The notes under the pieces: model-generated
The model's input: only the letters and a program-made list of their open reading frames with translations
What the model was told of the DNA's origin: nothing
Database searches by the model: none
Position numbers and translations under genes: made by a program
Shown: piece by piece, positions 22,341 through 35,657 of the stretch
Numbering within the stretch: position 1 is the stretch's first letter
Layout of the letters: each line of letters opens with the position of its first letter
Assembly: GCF_949987535.1 (NCBI RefSeq)
Contig: NC_080077.1
Coordinates: 33,941,389 to 34,005,388 of the forward strand
From: Balaenoptera acutorostrata
Taxonomy: Eukaryota > Chordata > Mammalia > Artiodactyla > Balaenopteridae
Length of the DNA: 64,000 nucleotides
Reading direction: 5' to 3'

Positions 22341-23917
22341 CTGAAGAAAGATGAGAGATCCTCAGGGTCCATATGGTGACACGTGAGAGAAATAAACTCA
22401 AGAATGAATAACAGGAGCACATTTTAAAGACAATGAAACAAAAAAGAATGCTGAATATCAGACACATCTCAAATAGCATACGCAGTTAATCTCTTTGTTA
22501 GCATGGCATGGGTCTAAAAAAATGCTTTATTTATAAATACATGCATTACTAAGGATATTGTATATTGTTTTTTAAATTTAAGCAGTACATTTCCCATTAT
22601 TCCACTGTGAGGAATATGAAAGAGTCATGAGAATTTTGAAAGCAAAATAAAAACATTGATTCCTAGACAGTGGTGTGATGCAAAGCTGTAAAAAACAGGC
22701 AGGATGTTAAAATATAGATTTATATAATTATTATTGAATACTGTATATACACACATACAGCATGTATTAAGTATAATGTATAACCATAATATGTAATAAT
22801 GCAGCATCATACTTTGTGCTTTGTCTAGGACTTTTAATGGCAGAACCTTCCATTTTCCTAAATTCTCAAGACTCAACAACCACTCCCTAGATTTCATCTT
22901 TCTGTTTCCTCTGACCCTCTTTGCATAGACTTTTTCTTGAAAAGATACTTCTGATACAGTCTTTACTGCATTTATCCTGGGATTGATTTTCCAGAAATAT
23001 CTAAGGGAGAAAAAAATCCTTCTTACTCTTTTTTTAAAAAATTTATTTTATTTTTATTTATTTTTGGCTGCGTTGGGTCTTTGTTGCTGCACGCGGGCTT
23101 TCTCTAGTTGCAGCGAGTGGGGGCTACTCTTCATTGTGGTGCGCTGGCTTCTCATTGTGGTGGCTTCTCTTGTTGCAGAGCATGGGCTCTAGGCTCGTGG
23201 GCTTCAGTAGTTGTGGCTCATGGGTTCTAGAGCGCAGGCTCAGTAGTTGTGGCACACGGGCTTAGTTGCTCCGCGGCATGTGGGATCTTCCCGGACCAGG
23301 GCTCGAACCCATGTCCCCTGTGTTGGCAGGCGGATTCTTAACCACTGCACCACCAGGGAAGCCCTTCTTACCCTTTTTAATTGGCTGTTTTCCTACGTCA
23401 TTTAACAATATTAATGAGGACTGAAATTTGCATATAGTTACTGTTTGTAATGTCAGTGCTTATACGTGATGAAATTTTACTGAACTTCCACAGCAGTAAA
23501 TATATTTTTCAGTGTACAGTGATTGCGGATTAATTTGAGGAGAAATTTTTTTTTTAAATAAACCTTATCATTTAGCTGTGATTTTCTCTGATGATGCTTA
23601 AGATAACTGTCTTTTTTTTCTCTCCCACATTATTCTTGTTGAAGCAAAGTGAATATGTAAAGACAAACTGAGCTTTACTGTCAAAAATATATCATTTATA
23701 TGAGCTAGAAAAATACGCTGGGTTTTGGTTGAAAATCAGTTCTTAAAAATCAGTGCTTATCTGTATGCTAGAAAAAAACTGTGTCTGGCAATGAATTTTC
23801 ATTTGTCTGTCTGTTTGGCCTAATGATGCAGGAATAAATAACTGAATGAAGTTAAAACTGAGCAATGGAAATAGAATTGAGTAAGGTTTTTCCTTACTGA
23901 ATTTTGGCAGCACATAC
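22341..23917 (-). other. LAMA2: LAMA2 intron 23
   Basis: This 1,577-nt intron contains one CHR-type SINE in LAMA2-sense orientation (23034-23362). The remaining sequence is AT-rich and holds nothing recognised. Confidence 0.8.
23034..23362 (-). mobile_element. CHR-type SINE, older variant
   Basis: It is in reverse orientation, ending CACCACCAGGGAAGCCC. The near-perfect target duplication ccttcttac(t/c)cttttt lies at 23018-23033 and 23363-23378. The body differs from the young copies. Confidence 0.92.
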
Positions 23918-24154
23918 CTTACAAGTACACTGCCCAGTCTTATCGATACAGGAGCATTTTTTAGTCTCTAAATCACAGGTTGAGTCATCAGTCCCTGGCA
24001 GGAAGCAGTCACAGGGATTGCAGTGAGGGTAGTTCCACTGGCCTTGATTGCACTCTGTACATTTTGCACCAGAGAATTTGGGGCGACAGTTGCATTGCCC
24101 CGTGTTTATATTGCATTGGAAATCCAAGGATCCCACCGAGCTGCAGTTACAAGG
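23918..24154 (-). CDS. LAMA2: LAMA2 exon 23 (LE repeats)
   Basis: This 237-nt, 79-codon exon is phase 0 at both ends. It reads PCNCSSVGSLDFQCNINTGQ, CNCRPKFSGAKCTEC, NYPHCNPCDCFLPGTDDSTC and KKCSCIDKTGQCTCK. It encodes one full LE repeat and most of a second. The acceptor tract is T/C-rich and ends ctccatag (ct at 24155-24156). The donor is AAG|GTATGT (ac at 23916-23917). As a symmetric exon it could be skipped without a frameshift, removing about 1.5 LE repeats. The human equivalent is residues about 1059-1137. Intron 23 downstream is 1,577 nt. Confidence 0.97.
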
Positions 24155-24457
24155 CTATGGAGGAGATAAAAACAGCAATGATTAACACCATTTCATGGGT
24201 AATATCTTTAAATTTTAATTCTAATGTTTCTATGCTTCCATTAAGCACATATTAATCATGTGTCTGTTATATGCTTTGTAGTGTTCTAGTTTAGTCACTT
24301 GGGAAACATCAGTGAACATAATGTTAAAATTGCTTTCTGCATTTACTAAAATATATGAGTGCCCAGAAACCATAAAGCTATTGAATAAGAAAGAAACTGT
24401 TTTCTCTGTCTTTGTGGTGAGCAGGAGTTAGGTATAGGTTTTCTTCAAATACTTCTT

Positions 24458-24764
24458 CTTTTTTTTTTTTTTATAATTAAAAAAAAATTTTTTTTATTTT
24501 TATGGCTGTGTTGGGTCTTCGTTTCTGTGCGAGGGCTTTCTCTAGTTGTGGCAAGTGGAGGCCACTCTCCATCGCGGTGCGCGGGCCTCTCACTATCGTG
24601 GCCTCTCTTGTTGCGGAGCACAGGCTCCAGACGCGCAGGCTCAGTAATTGTGGCTCACGGGCCCAGCTGCTCTGCGGCATGTGGGATCTTCCCAGACCGG
24701 GGCTCGAACCCGTGTCTCCTGCATTAGCAGGCAGATTCTCAATTGCCGCGCCACCAGGGAAGCC
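24458..24764 (-). mobile_element. CHR-type SINE
   Basis: It is in reverse orientation. The perfect 15-bp target duplication cttcaaatacttctt lies at 24443-24457 and 24765-24779. The body is close to the other young copies. Confidence 0.95.
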
Positions 24765-25547
24765 CTTCAAATACTTCTTACTTCAAAGATTGAACTTTAG
24801 ACAAAGCCATTTTACCTTATCATTTCATTTTTATAGCATTTATTGTATAGAGACATACCTTACAGTCTAATGTAGGGAGAGAAGTAAATACATAAATATA
24901 ACACAGTGGAATAAGCATGGTATAATAGGGAAAATGCAAAATGCTATGAGAATGTATAAAAAGCACCAAACCCGATGTGGGGACGCCAGGGAGAATTTAG
25001 AGGAGAAGTGATATCTAAGATGTTGTGTTTTAGAGTTAGGTTTGCAGAAAAGCCCAATCTGAGGTGCTTTGCTGGTAACCTTTTTTCTTCTTCCTAGATA
25101 TGCATAGGATTTTCTCTTTATATATGTAATTTGAAATTTTGCTAGAATTTTTTTTTAATGCTCATTCCAAACCTTTTATTTCAAACACTAAAAAAAAAAA
25201 AAAAGGTAAAAGTTTAAGCAATTAAAAAGTGATGAGACCATTAAAAAATTCCTATTGCTAGGGTGATGAGAGGCCCTTGGAAAATTTTAACCTATACAAA
25301 CAAATAAGACTGGATTAAACACATTCCAGAGTACTGAAGTTATTAAGATTATTAGACTGTGAAATATGCTGCCAAGGAAGTGCTAGATCCACCACCTCTT
25401 GAGACACTTAAAACTCAACTAACAAAACAGTACAAAGTGTACTTCTGGGAAAAGGAAACTAGCACAGAAGGGGATCAAGCTACTAATTCAAGATATCTTT
25501 TTATTTTCCTTCTGATATTCATGTTTAAGCAGCTACTTTTTTTTTTT

Positions 25548-25665
25548 TTTAAGAGGGAAGAGATATGGGGTTATATGTATACGTATAGCTGACTCACTTT
25601 GTTATACAGCAGAAACTAACACACCATTGTAAAGCAATTATATTCCAAAAAAGATGTTAAAAAAA
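25548..25665 (+). mobile_element. Short L1 3' end
   Basis: The words GAGATATGGGGTTATATGTA, AGCAGAAACTAACACACCAT and GTAAAGCAATTATATTCC match the end of the L1 at 20519-21562. An A-rich tail follows. Borders are approximate. Confidence 0.8.
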
Positions 25666-26289
25666 TATTAAAAACAAAAAATTTAAAAAATAAAATAAAA
25701 TGCCAAGTTTTGCTAGAATTTTTAAAAGCTTGAGTCTTTTTAAAAATTAATTTACTGGAACATGGTGAGTTCTTTCAGTTTGAGAATAAAATTGTTCTTT
25801 AATTCAGTGCTATTTCTTCAAATTTGTTTTTGATTTTTACTTCTGTTCTAATTTATCAATATTCTTCTTCAGGATCACTTATAATTCTTAAAGTACATCA
25901 TTTTTGTCTGTCTGCCAAATCAATAATATACTACTATTTTCTGTAGTCGTTTCCCTATTTGCCTCTCAAATTTGTTCTCCATTTTGTCCTTTCCATTCTA
26001 CACCATGAAAATTCTCTTGTATGTATATACCACCAATACTTATTTTAATTACACTGCTGCATCTTTAGCTTCTTTTCAATAATTCCTTTATCTCATCTCA
26101 GCAGCAATCTTCAGTTGCTGCTCATCCACATGTCTCTTCGTCTCCTATTGCTTAAGGCTCTCTGTTTCTGATTTAGACCTCATAGTTACTTGCATTTTAA
26201 TTAAAATTCAACTGGATTTCTAAATGTTATTTAAGGTCTTGGAATACATCATTTTCACAGATCAGCTGTGCCAGTGATTACTCTGCTGT

Positions 26290-27000
26290 CTCTGAGCTCT
26301 AAACTCACTCCTCCTTGCCCTGCTTTGTGATATTGCAGTTAGACCCTGTGGACATTTCTCCCTGGCCAGGTAGCAGAACGTTAGGCTTATTCATTAGAAG
26401 GCCATAGTGATGGAAAGACATTTCTGTCTGGGTTCTGGTTCTTCATTACTATTGCCATCATTATTATTTAATTATTTAGCATGGGAGCCCAGAGGCCCAG
26501 AAAGAATTCCAGCTATGCCATCAGGCCACTCTCTCCCTTAGGCTGCTTAGGTCTGCACACAAGCTCTGACCACAACAGGCTGCTTCTAAGTAGCTCCAGC
26601 ATACCCATATCCTCCAGCAATGATGGGTAGCGTCTACAGACCAACACTTGCCCACAAAATCTGGCAAGTTTTGTGTATTATTACTATTGTTTGTGTTTTA
26701 CCACCAGCAGGCTATGCATTCCTGTGGTAGCCACATTCTTTTCAACTATGTCTGAACCTAAGCCTTGTTGGGAGTGGCGGGCAGGGGGATGCCCTCCCCT
26801 AGCCCTTGGCTCCTTTACTGTCCACCACCCCTCACCCTGGAAGTAGTAGCTGCTCTTCTGTACCTACTACTTCAGGACATTTTATATCCCTCTTTTATCC
26901 TTTTACCGATTAACAATTCTTTATATTCTACTTTCCCTGTTTAAACAACTAGTGTGGTTTCTGTCTCCCAGGTGAGTATACCACCTGTCTCTGTGTCTGA
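26290..27000 (+). mobile_element. Possible ERVL-type solo LTR, tentative
   Basis: It has higher GC than its surroundings and a right-hand end TTAAACAACTAGTGTGGTTT followed by CTGTCTCC, similar to the ends of ancient ERVL LTRs as I remember them. No internal retroviral coding sequence is seen. The family and borders are uncertain. Confidence 0.3.
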
Positions 27001-29879
27001 GTTTGCCACCATACAGGCTTTGTACTTAGTCTATGACCTCTTTCTGGTGATTTTCTATTAATTATCCTTCTCAGATCTACAGCTCTGTGGCATACTCATA
27101 TGCATAACAACTTGCCAAATTTCCAGATCCAAGTCTGGCTGGATCTCACTTTGCACTTGTCACACTTTGATTGCTCAGCTTAATTCTTATACCCACAACT
27201 ACTAGGGCTATTCCTGCTTCCGCTCCTGCCAGCAGTTTACTTATGGGACAACACTTTCCAGGATGGGATGTACAATCACCAGCTTCCCATCTATTATCTC
27301 TTCCCAGAGATTTACACTGGTGAAATATTTTCCCAGATTCTGATATTAAAATATCACCTGGCCTTATTTTTTGTGTCTTTCTGGTTCAGTATTTTTCTGT
27401 CTTCATTGCTATCCAGTAAAAAGGCCTGCAGTAGGGGATGCTCCTAAAAGGTATTTTAACCTCAAAGATCTAAAGTGTGATTATTTATTATACTACAAAC
27501 ATGGCCATAGTTTCCAAAGCATAGAACAAACAATTGCTATCCCCCCAAGTAACTCGGCCTTATAGAACATCAGATGTAGAATGAGAATTCAAAATAAGGA
27601 TGACTGACTTATTCCTTTAAATAATTTTTCCTTGACTCATTTAAACAAAACTGACCATAATCAGAAAGAGAAAATTATGATATGTTATGGAAACTATAAC
27701 CATATAATAACTTTAAAAATTGTTTTATGAGATACTTAACTAAAATAGATGTCTTAGACTTCATTAACTAAAATAACTGTCTTTAGACTTTAACTAAAAT
27801 ATGAAATGTCTGCTACAAATTTATAAAACGAAAGCATTAATTCTTAAAGACTAGTCAACAGTACAGATAGACATTGGGACCTTTCCAAATCAGGGAGTTT
27901 ATTCAGGAAGTTATAGTAGAGAATAAAAGAGACCATTAACCATATGTTTAGATAGTACTATAGCCAACATGAAACGTAAATCATAATTAGATGTAATGTT
28001 TGTTTAGCAATAGAGGATTTATGCACTATTCCCCTGCTAGTGAAAGATGGCAGGCTTTGTATTCTAGTTCAATAAAAGCTCAGATGATGTGTGTGCTCAT
28101 ACCTCAGCACAGAGAAATTATCCATGACACAAAGAAACGAAAGCTATAAATCTCAAATCACTGTTCATTTAGATTATACTCATCCAAGATTTTTAAATAG
28201 TAGGATACTTGCTTATAAATATTTGTGAGGGCTGTATGAATTTTTTTGTAATTATTCATAATGATGAAGTATCTAGCTATTCAGAAATTTAGATTTTTAA
28301 CAGTGGTTCAAAGTAATCAAAATATTTCGATTGCCCTCAGCCAATATAATGTTTATTCAATGATCAGTAAATATAATGGTATCAAACATACAAATGCTTA
28401 AAAAAAAACTTGGTCTACATTCTACCCTGATTTACATCCTGAACATTAAGCATCAGCTTCAATTTCAGGTGTTTCATTAGAGTTTGGTCACATCATAGGA
28501 TTTTGTAGATAACATGGAACCCTCTTAAGTTTATGTACAACTTGTTCATGAGTCAAGCGATGGGGCAGATGCTTGGATTTGAGGTTGAAAATGCAAAATG
28601 TCAGTCACAGAAACTTAAAACATTGTTCATACTCATCAAAAATCTTTGGAACTCTTGAGAAATTTTTGTTTTGTTTCCAAAAATGTAGCTCTATGGACCT
28701 TCAAACTTAATAGTGCTGTTGGCAATAGAAAAATGAGCGTCCGGTCCAGTTTTTAATTTAACCACATGTCTAACTGAAGTCATGTATCTGCACTTCCTTG
28801 AACAGTCACCAATACTCTTGTTTTCCTCTAGATCAGTGTATTCTAGATGAATGTATTCAGATATTTTATCATATATGTAAGAATGGTTACAGTCTACATG
28901 TGTGCTAACTCAGTAGAAAATAATAGTTTACATCTCTATAGAGGACTACCATGGAGTCAAACAGGCCACACTTGGTCATTATGTTCCAGTATTTCTCAGT
29001 CCAATGTGATCAACTGGAATGGCTCTCACTAACATCAAAAATGCCTTTATTTATTGCTCTTAAATTTAATGGACACAGTTCAGCCCTAATCTTACTTGAC
29101 CTTTGTGTTGCACTAGGCACTAAAGAATATTCCTTCTTTTTAAACAGTCTCTTAGTTTTTAGAGCACTTACATGGTTTATCTCCTCTATTTTAATCTGTT
29201 AAACTATAAAACTAAAAACAAAACACATACACAAATAAAAACCAAGAAATAACTGTTTTCAAACATTGGATAACAGGAAGCGAAGGACTGTGATTTTTGA
29301 GAGAAGGAAAACAAATGAGTTAGAAAACAAATGAGTTAGAACATGCAGAGTCCAGTCTGCAACCCAAAGAGGGGAAACCCAAATAATGCCCCAAACTATG
29401 CTGTTGAGAAACAGCGTAGAGTTTGGAGAAGCTGAGGCAATTAGAATTTATGGAAGACAAGTAGAATACGTGTCCAAAAAGAAGGAAGTTAGAGAGAAAA
29501 TTCCAGAGATATGCAGAAGGGTTCCCTTGAGTTGTTGGTTAAGTACTGATCTGTGCATGCATGGAATGAAATTCTACATGGTTGGAGAAAAAAATAATTG
29601 GAAAGCCTGAGGCTGAAAAATTCCTAGAGTCCACAGAAAGCTTGGAATAATTCATATTCCCAATAGCCAGAGTGAACAGATAGTAATGCACTGGGTAGTG
29701 TTCTCAATGTATTTAGCCCCTTAGTAGTAGGGCTAAGTGATTCCTAGATTAAAGGCTGCTCTGGACCTTCCCTGATAAAAATTAAAAGCAAGCATCAAAA
29801 GGATTCAAGTGATCGATGAGTAACTAACCTGATAGCCAGGATAAAGTTCAACTCTCCTTAAAGGAATACAACAAAAATC

Positions 29880-30658
29880 TAATGTGCAACAATGAAAAAA
29901 TGTACAACATCTGGCATCCAAATAAAAATCAACAGTCACGCAAAGAAGCAAGAAAATATAGTTCATAACCAGGAAAAAAAATCAACCAGTAAGCATGATC
30001 TTGAAATAAAACAAATGATGGAATTAGCAGAATACTACCTTACAAAAACCAATATTTATAAATATTATAAATAAATATTCTCAAGGATAAATGAAAAATG
30101 TGAATATAAGGAGGAGAGATAATGAAAGATATAAAAAGATCCAAAAGGAAATTTAAAGATAAAAGATACATATTTGAAATGAAAAAAGACTAGCAACTGG
30201 ATTAACAACAGATTAGATACTACAGAAGAAAAAAAAAATTAGTGAATTTGAACATCTAACAATAGATACTAACAAAAATGAAGAATATAGAAAAAAGAAG
30301 AATGAAAGAATAAGCAGAATTTCAGTGAGCTGTGGGAAAATATCAAGTGGTCCAACACATACATAATGAGTTCCAGAAGGAGACAATGGGGATGAAAAAC
30401 AAACAAACAAAAATTTAAAGATATAATGGCTGGAAAATTTCCAACTTTGATGAAATCTGCAATCCCACAGATCTAAGTCCAACTAACCCCCCGAGAAATG
30501 AATATAAGGTGACTACAAAAAGACAACATAATCAAATTGCTGAAAAACAGGATTTAGGATTATATACTCAGAAACAATAACTTTGAAAAATGAAGGAAAA
30601 ATAGACTTTTGGTAACAAAAATTGAAAGAATCATTGTCAGCAGACCTGAAATACTAGA

Positions 30659-30707
<49 letters not shown>

Positions 30708-33700
30708 GAAATTTGGATGTACCCAAAGGAATAAAGAGCACTGGAATTGATATTTATATAGAAAAACAGAGAATAAGTTTTTTCTCCTTTTGAAAAAATA
30801 ATTGATTATTTAAATCAAAATCATAAGATTATATTGTGGGATATATAATATATAGAAGTAAAATACATGACAACAATAGCATAAAGATAAGAAAGAAAAT
30901 TAGAGGTTTACCCTTGCAAGTGTCTTATGTTAAATGTAAAGTGGTAAAACATTATTTTAAGGTACATTATGAAAAGTTAAAGATGTATACCCCTAGACAA
31001 AGACAAAAATATAAAATAAATAAGTAGAGCTAAGAAGTCAAAGTGAATATAAAATGTAATTATAAAAAATTACTCAGTCCAAAGGTAGAAAAAGAAGAAA
31101 AACGAAGGTAAGAGCAGATAGGGCAAATATAAAGCAAATAGCAAAATGTAGACTTAACCCATTCAGACTGATAATTACATTAAATGGAAATGATTTAAAT
31201 ACTTGAATTAAGAGGCTGAAGCATTAAGGTAAGATAAACAACAGATTTAGATATATGTTACCTAAAAGAAACACATTAAACTATTTTTAAAAAGAGATGG
31301 AATAAATGATAATGTTTAAAAATGTATACGACCACAAAAACACCAATCAGAAGAAAGACAGAATAGCTATATGAATATCAGAAAAAAGTACACTTCAGAA
31401 CAAGGAACATTATCATGGATAAACAGGGATGCTTCATAATGATAAAGGCATCAACTTTTCAAAAAGATAGATTCATCTTAAATGAGCATACACCTAATAT
31501 CACTGCTACAAAATACATGAATCAAAACCCAAGAGAACTGAAAGAAGAACTAGATCACAGGTATAGCTCAACACCCTCAGGTATTGAGAAAACACGCAGA
31601 CATAAAAATCATTAAAGATAATTGACTTTTATAGAAGATTTTATCCAACGACGCCAGAACATAACACACCTTGTTTTCAAGGATACATGTTAATCAAAAT
31701 GGATACGATTCTAAGACAAAAAACAAATCTCTATATATTCAAAAGGACTAAAAAATACAAATTATGTTTTCAGACCAATACAGAACTAGATGACAATAAC
31801 AGAAAGAGATCTTGAAAACTCCCAAATATTTGCAAAATAAAGAACATACTTTTAAATAATCATTGGATTAAAAATAAAATAAGTAAGAATATTTTAAACA
31901 ATGAAAATTGAGACACAACATATCAACATGTATGGGATACAATTAAAGTAGTGCCTGGAAGGAAACTTATAATATGAAGTGCTTATATTAGTAAAGAAGA
32001 AAGATCTCAAGTCAATAATCTAAGTTTTCACCTTAAGAAACATGAAACGCAAGGGCAAATTAACTTCAAAGTAAGAAAAAAAAAAGGGATGTTAAAATAA
32101 ACCTTTGAAAACATTCCTCCATTCAGTTCATTTAATATGTTATAAAATTTATGGTTTTAAGTTGTTCAGATTATTCCCATATTATTCTTTTAATGTCTAT
32201 AGGATCTATAGTTATGTCCCCTTCTTTATTCATGATTGTTTCTTCTCTCTTTTTTTCTTGATCAATCTTCTTAGAGTATTGTCAACTTTATTAATCTTTC
32301 CAAAGAATCAGTTTTGGGCTTCACTGACTTTTTTCTAGAGTATTTTTGTTTTCTATTTCATTGATTATGTAAACTCTTTAGAAATTATGTGATGGGAGTA
32401 CTTCCCAATCTATTTCATGAGGCTAGCAGTACCCCAATACCAAAACTGGAAAACAACACTACGAAAAATATAAACCAATATTCCTTATGAATGTAGACCC
32501 AAAAACCATTTACAAAATGCTAGCAAACATAATCTAAAATAATTCTAAAAGAATAATCTCCCATGATCAAGCAGGGTTTATCTGAGGATTACAAAGTTGG
32601 ATCAACATCTGAAAATCAATCAATATGATTCACCATATTAACAGCTTAAAAAGAAAAATCATATGATCATCTCAATAGCTGAAGAAATTCATTTGACAAA
32701 ATTGAACACACATTCCTGATAAAAGTTCTTAGCATCCTAGGAACATGAGAGACATCCTAAAATTGATAAAGAGCATCTATAAGTAAAATATAGCTAACAT
32801 CATTCTTAATTATGTTTTAATTCTAAAAGACTGAATGCTTTCTACTTAACATAAGGAATGAGGCAAAGATGTTTGCTCCAACTTCTTTTAGTCAACAATT
32901 TACTGCAGTAGGTCAAGAAAATGAAACAAAACTTACAAGGATTGGAGAGGGAGAAGTAAAACTCAATTTGTGGATGACACTATTGTCTAGATAAAAAATC
33001 CTAATGAATCTACCAAAAAGCAAGTAAAACTAATAAGCTTAGGAAGATTGCAGTATAGAAGGTTAATATATAAAAATAATTGTATTTTTCTATTCTAGTA
33101 ACAAACAATTGGAAACTGAAATGGAACAAATAATAGCATTTGCATCAAAAATATAACAGTAAATTTAATAATGCATGTGCAAGTCTTGTACACCAAAACC
33201 TATAAAACATTGTTGAGGAAAATGATAAAGACTTAACTAAATGGAAAGTTATGCCATGTTCATACACTGGAAGATCTGATGTTCTTAAAATGTCAATTTT
33301 TCCCAAATTGACCTGTAGATTTAACATAATCCCAATCAAATCTTAGCAGGTTTTTTACAAAGAAATTGGCAAACTGAGTTGTCAATTTATATGTAAATGC
33401 AAAGGATTCAATGTAACCAAACGGTTTGGGAAATGATGAACAGGGTTGGAGAGCTTATACCACCTAATTTCATTCCTTGCTAGAAAGCTACAGTGATCAA
33501 GACAGTGTGCTGTCAGCATAAGGATAGACATAAATCAATGCAACAGAATAGAGTCCAGAAATGTGTGAACGCATATATGGTCAGTTTATTTTGACAAAAG
33601 AATCAAAGTAATTCAATGGGGAAAATAAGATAGCCTTTTCAACAATTGGTGTTGGAAAAATTGGACATCCAGAAAAAAAGTGAATTTTGACCTTTACTTC

Positions 33701-34680
33701 ACACCGTATATAAAAATTAATATTGAAAATTGAACATGGACCCAAATTTAAGACATAAAACTGTGAAACTTCTTGAAGAAAACACAGGAGAGATACTTTA
33801 GACCTTTAAGAAATATAAATTTACTTCCTAGATGGACCATAAAAAGCATGAACCATGAAAGAAAAAGATAATAAACTAATTTTTATAAAAATTAAAGATA
33901 CTTAGAGGAATTGAAAAGCAAGTCATATACTAGGAGAAAACAGTTGCAGAACTAGATGTATTAAAGGGCTAGTATCCTGAATATATAAAGAACTCTTTCA
34001 ACTTATTACTAAGTAAACAAACAACCCCAAATAAAAATAGGCAAAAGATTTAAATAGGCACCCAGAAGATATATAACTGACAAAAAACCAAAATTATTCC
34101 TAATATCATTGGACAAAAAAAAAAAAAGAAATACAAATACATGAATACACACCCAATTGAATGCTTAAAATTAAAAAAACGACTTAGAATCCTGAGTACG
34201 GACAGGGATGTGCAGTGTTCTTGTGAAGAGGAATGAAAATGTGTCTACACACTTGCTTTCGACATTTATACACTAATGGTCACAGCAAAATTATTCATAA
34301 TAGGACCAAACTGGAAATGACCCAAGTCATAGCATATCATACAATGAAAAATTATTAAACAACTAAAAAGAACTACTGATAAAATATAACAGATGAATTG
34401 CAAAAGCATTATACTAAGTAGAGGAAGCCAAAATAAAAATAATCCCCCAAAACAAACAAAAAAACCCTCCAAACAACAACATGGAATATGACTATATTTA
34501 TGTGAATTTGTAGAAATGGCACAACTATAGTGATAGAATGAAAAGAGTAGTTTCCTGGTGCTGATTGGGGGCGGGGGGGAGGGGAAGTAGACTGCAATGA
34601 GCACAAGGGTTGGTTATACAACTGTAATCATTAATCAAAACTCATCACTTTAAATAGGTGAATTGTATTTTATTTAATTA
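29880..34680 (+). mobile_element. Old, rearranged L1 (ORF2-derived)
   Basis: Decayed ORF2 words run in the plus direction: CAAGCAGGGTTTATCTGAGG, TCAATCAATATGATTCACCA, GCTGAAGAAATTCATTTGAC and GGCTAGTATCCTGAATATAT. All frames are closed. A block at about 32105-32400 is in the opposite orientation. It includes a (TAA)n microsatellite. The left border is uncertain. Confidence 0.7.
30660..30706 (+). repeat. (TAA)n microsatellite
   Basis: About 15 uninterrupted TAA units lie within the old L1. Confidence 0.97.
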
Positions 34681-35520
34681 AAGTCTCACAAAAAGTTGAC
34701 AAAAAACCCCGAACTCATCACCTTTCCTTTTTGAACTTGCATCTCCTCCTATAATCCCTCTAGCAGTAAATGATATGATCACCTGTTGCAAAGCAAAACC
34801 TGGCAGGCATCCCTACTCCTTCTCTTTCTCACCCCCTAAATACATGAGTACAGCAGGCCATATCAGTCTAGGAGTTCTATAACTTAACTTGCCCCCTAAA
34901 TGCTAGTGCATAATTGACTGGGGCCAAACCTCTGTCAACTCTCACCAACATTTCTGCAAAGGCCTTACAAGCAGCCTTCTACCCTGAAGCTGTATAGATT
35001 TCTCTAAATGTGAGTCTGGTCACACCACTTTCTATGGTCCACTCATGGAAAAAAAAAATGGGTAGTTTTGTAAGCTAAAGGTTGTTTATATGACTCTTCA
35101 GAATCCTCTCAACTACTTCCTGAAAACTGACACCTAGGTATAAATTGGGGGAAATTCTTATGGACTTTTGGCAAATTCTTTTAATTCGTTCTTAATTTCC
35201 TTGTACTTCGCAGATATATTCATTGTGTGTAGGTATGAAGTCATAGATGTTTCCGGTTTTATTTTAGAATTTTTGGTTCTTTTTCCTTCTTTTTTTTTTT
35301 GTAAGTATCATCGATGAAGCTGCATAAATGTATATTTACTTTGTCATCTTTCCCACAAGTAAAATGTAAGATACTGATCAATACCTGCAAGCATGCTATA
35401 GTGATAGTTCTGTATTGCTTTGTAATATAATATTGACTTTTGAAATGCCGGACTACTGAGGTCTACCAAAATAGAAATCCTTAAAAGACATTATGAGATG
35501 AAATAAAGCAATTCACTCAC

Positions 35521-35657
35521 CTTACAACCAGTGGTAATACTGTGGCCCCAGGTATTAGGTACACATTTAGAACATTTCTCTCCAATGGTATTGGGTGGGC
35601 AAATGCATCGACCAGTCTTTGGGTCACAATTATTACCCAGATGGGAACAGTCACAAG
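35521..35657 (-). CDS. LAMA2: LAMA2 exon 22 (LE repeat)
   Basis: This 137-nt exon has two bases completing the Ala codon, then CDCSHLGNNCDPKTGRCIC, PPNTIGEKCSKC and VPNTWGHSITTGCK, 45 codons exiting in phase 0. It holds all eight cysteines of one LE repeat. The acceptor follows a long T/C tract and ends cctgtgaag (ct at 35658-35659). The donor is AAG|GTGAGT (ac at 35519-35520), close to consensus. The human equivalent is residues about 1013-1058. Human Ala reads Val here in KCVPNTWG. The downstream intron 22 is the largest complete one in the window (11,366 nt). Confidence 0.97.

Larger units (their letters stand above)
24155..35520 (-). other. LAMA2: LAMA2 intron 22
   Basis: This is the largest complete intron (11,366 nt). 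It has a CHR SINE (24458-24764), a short L1 3' end (25548-25665), an LTR-like stretch (about 26290-27000, tentative), AT-rich unique sequence (27.0-29.8 kb) and an old, rearranged L1 (29880-34680) with a (TAA)n tract. 34.7-35.5 kb shows nothing recognisable. Confidence 0.75.
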
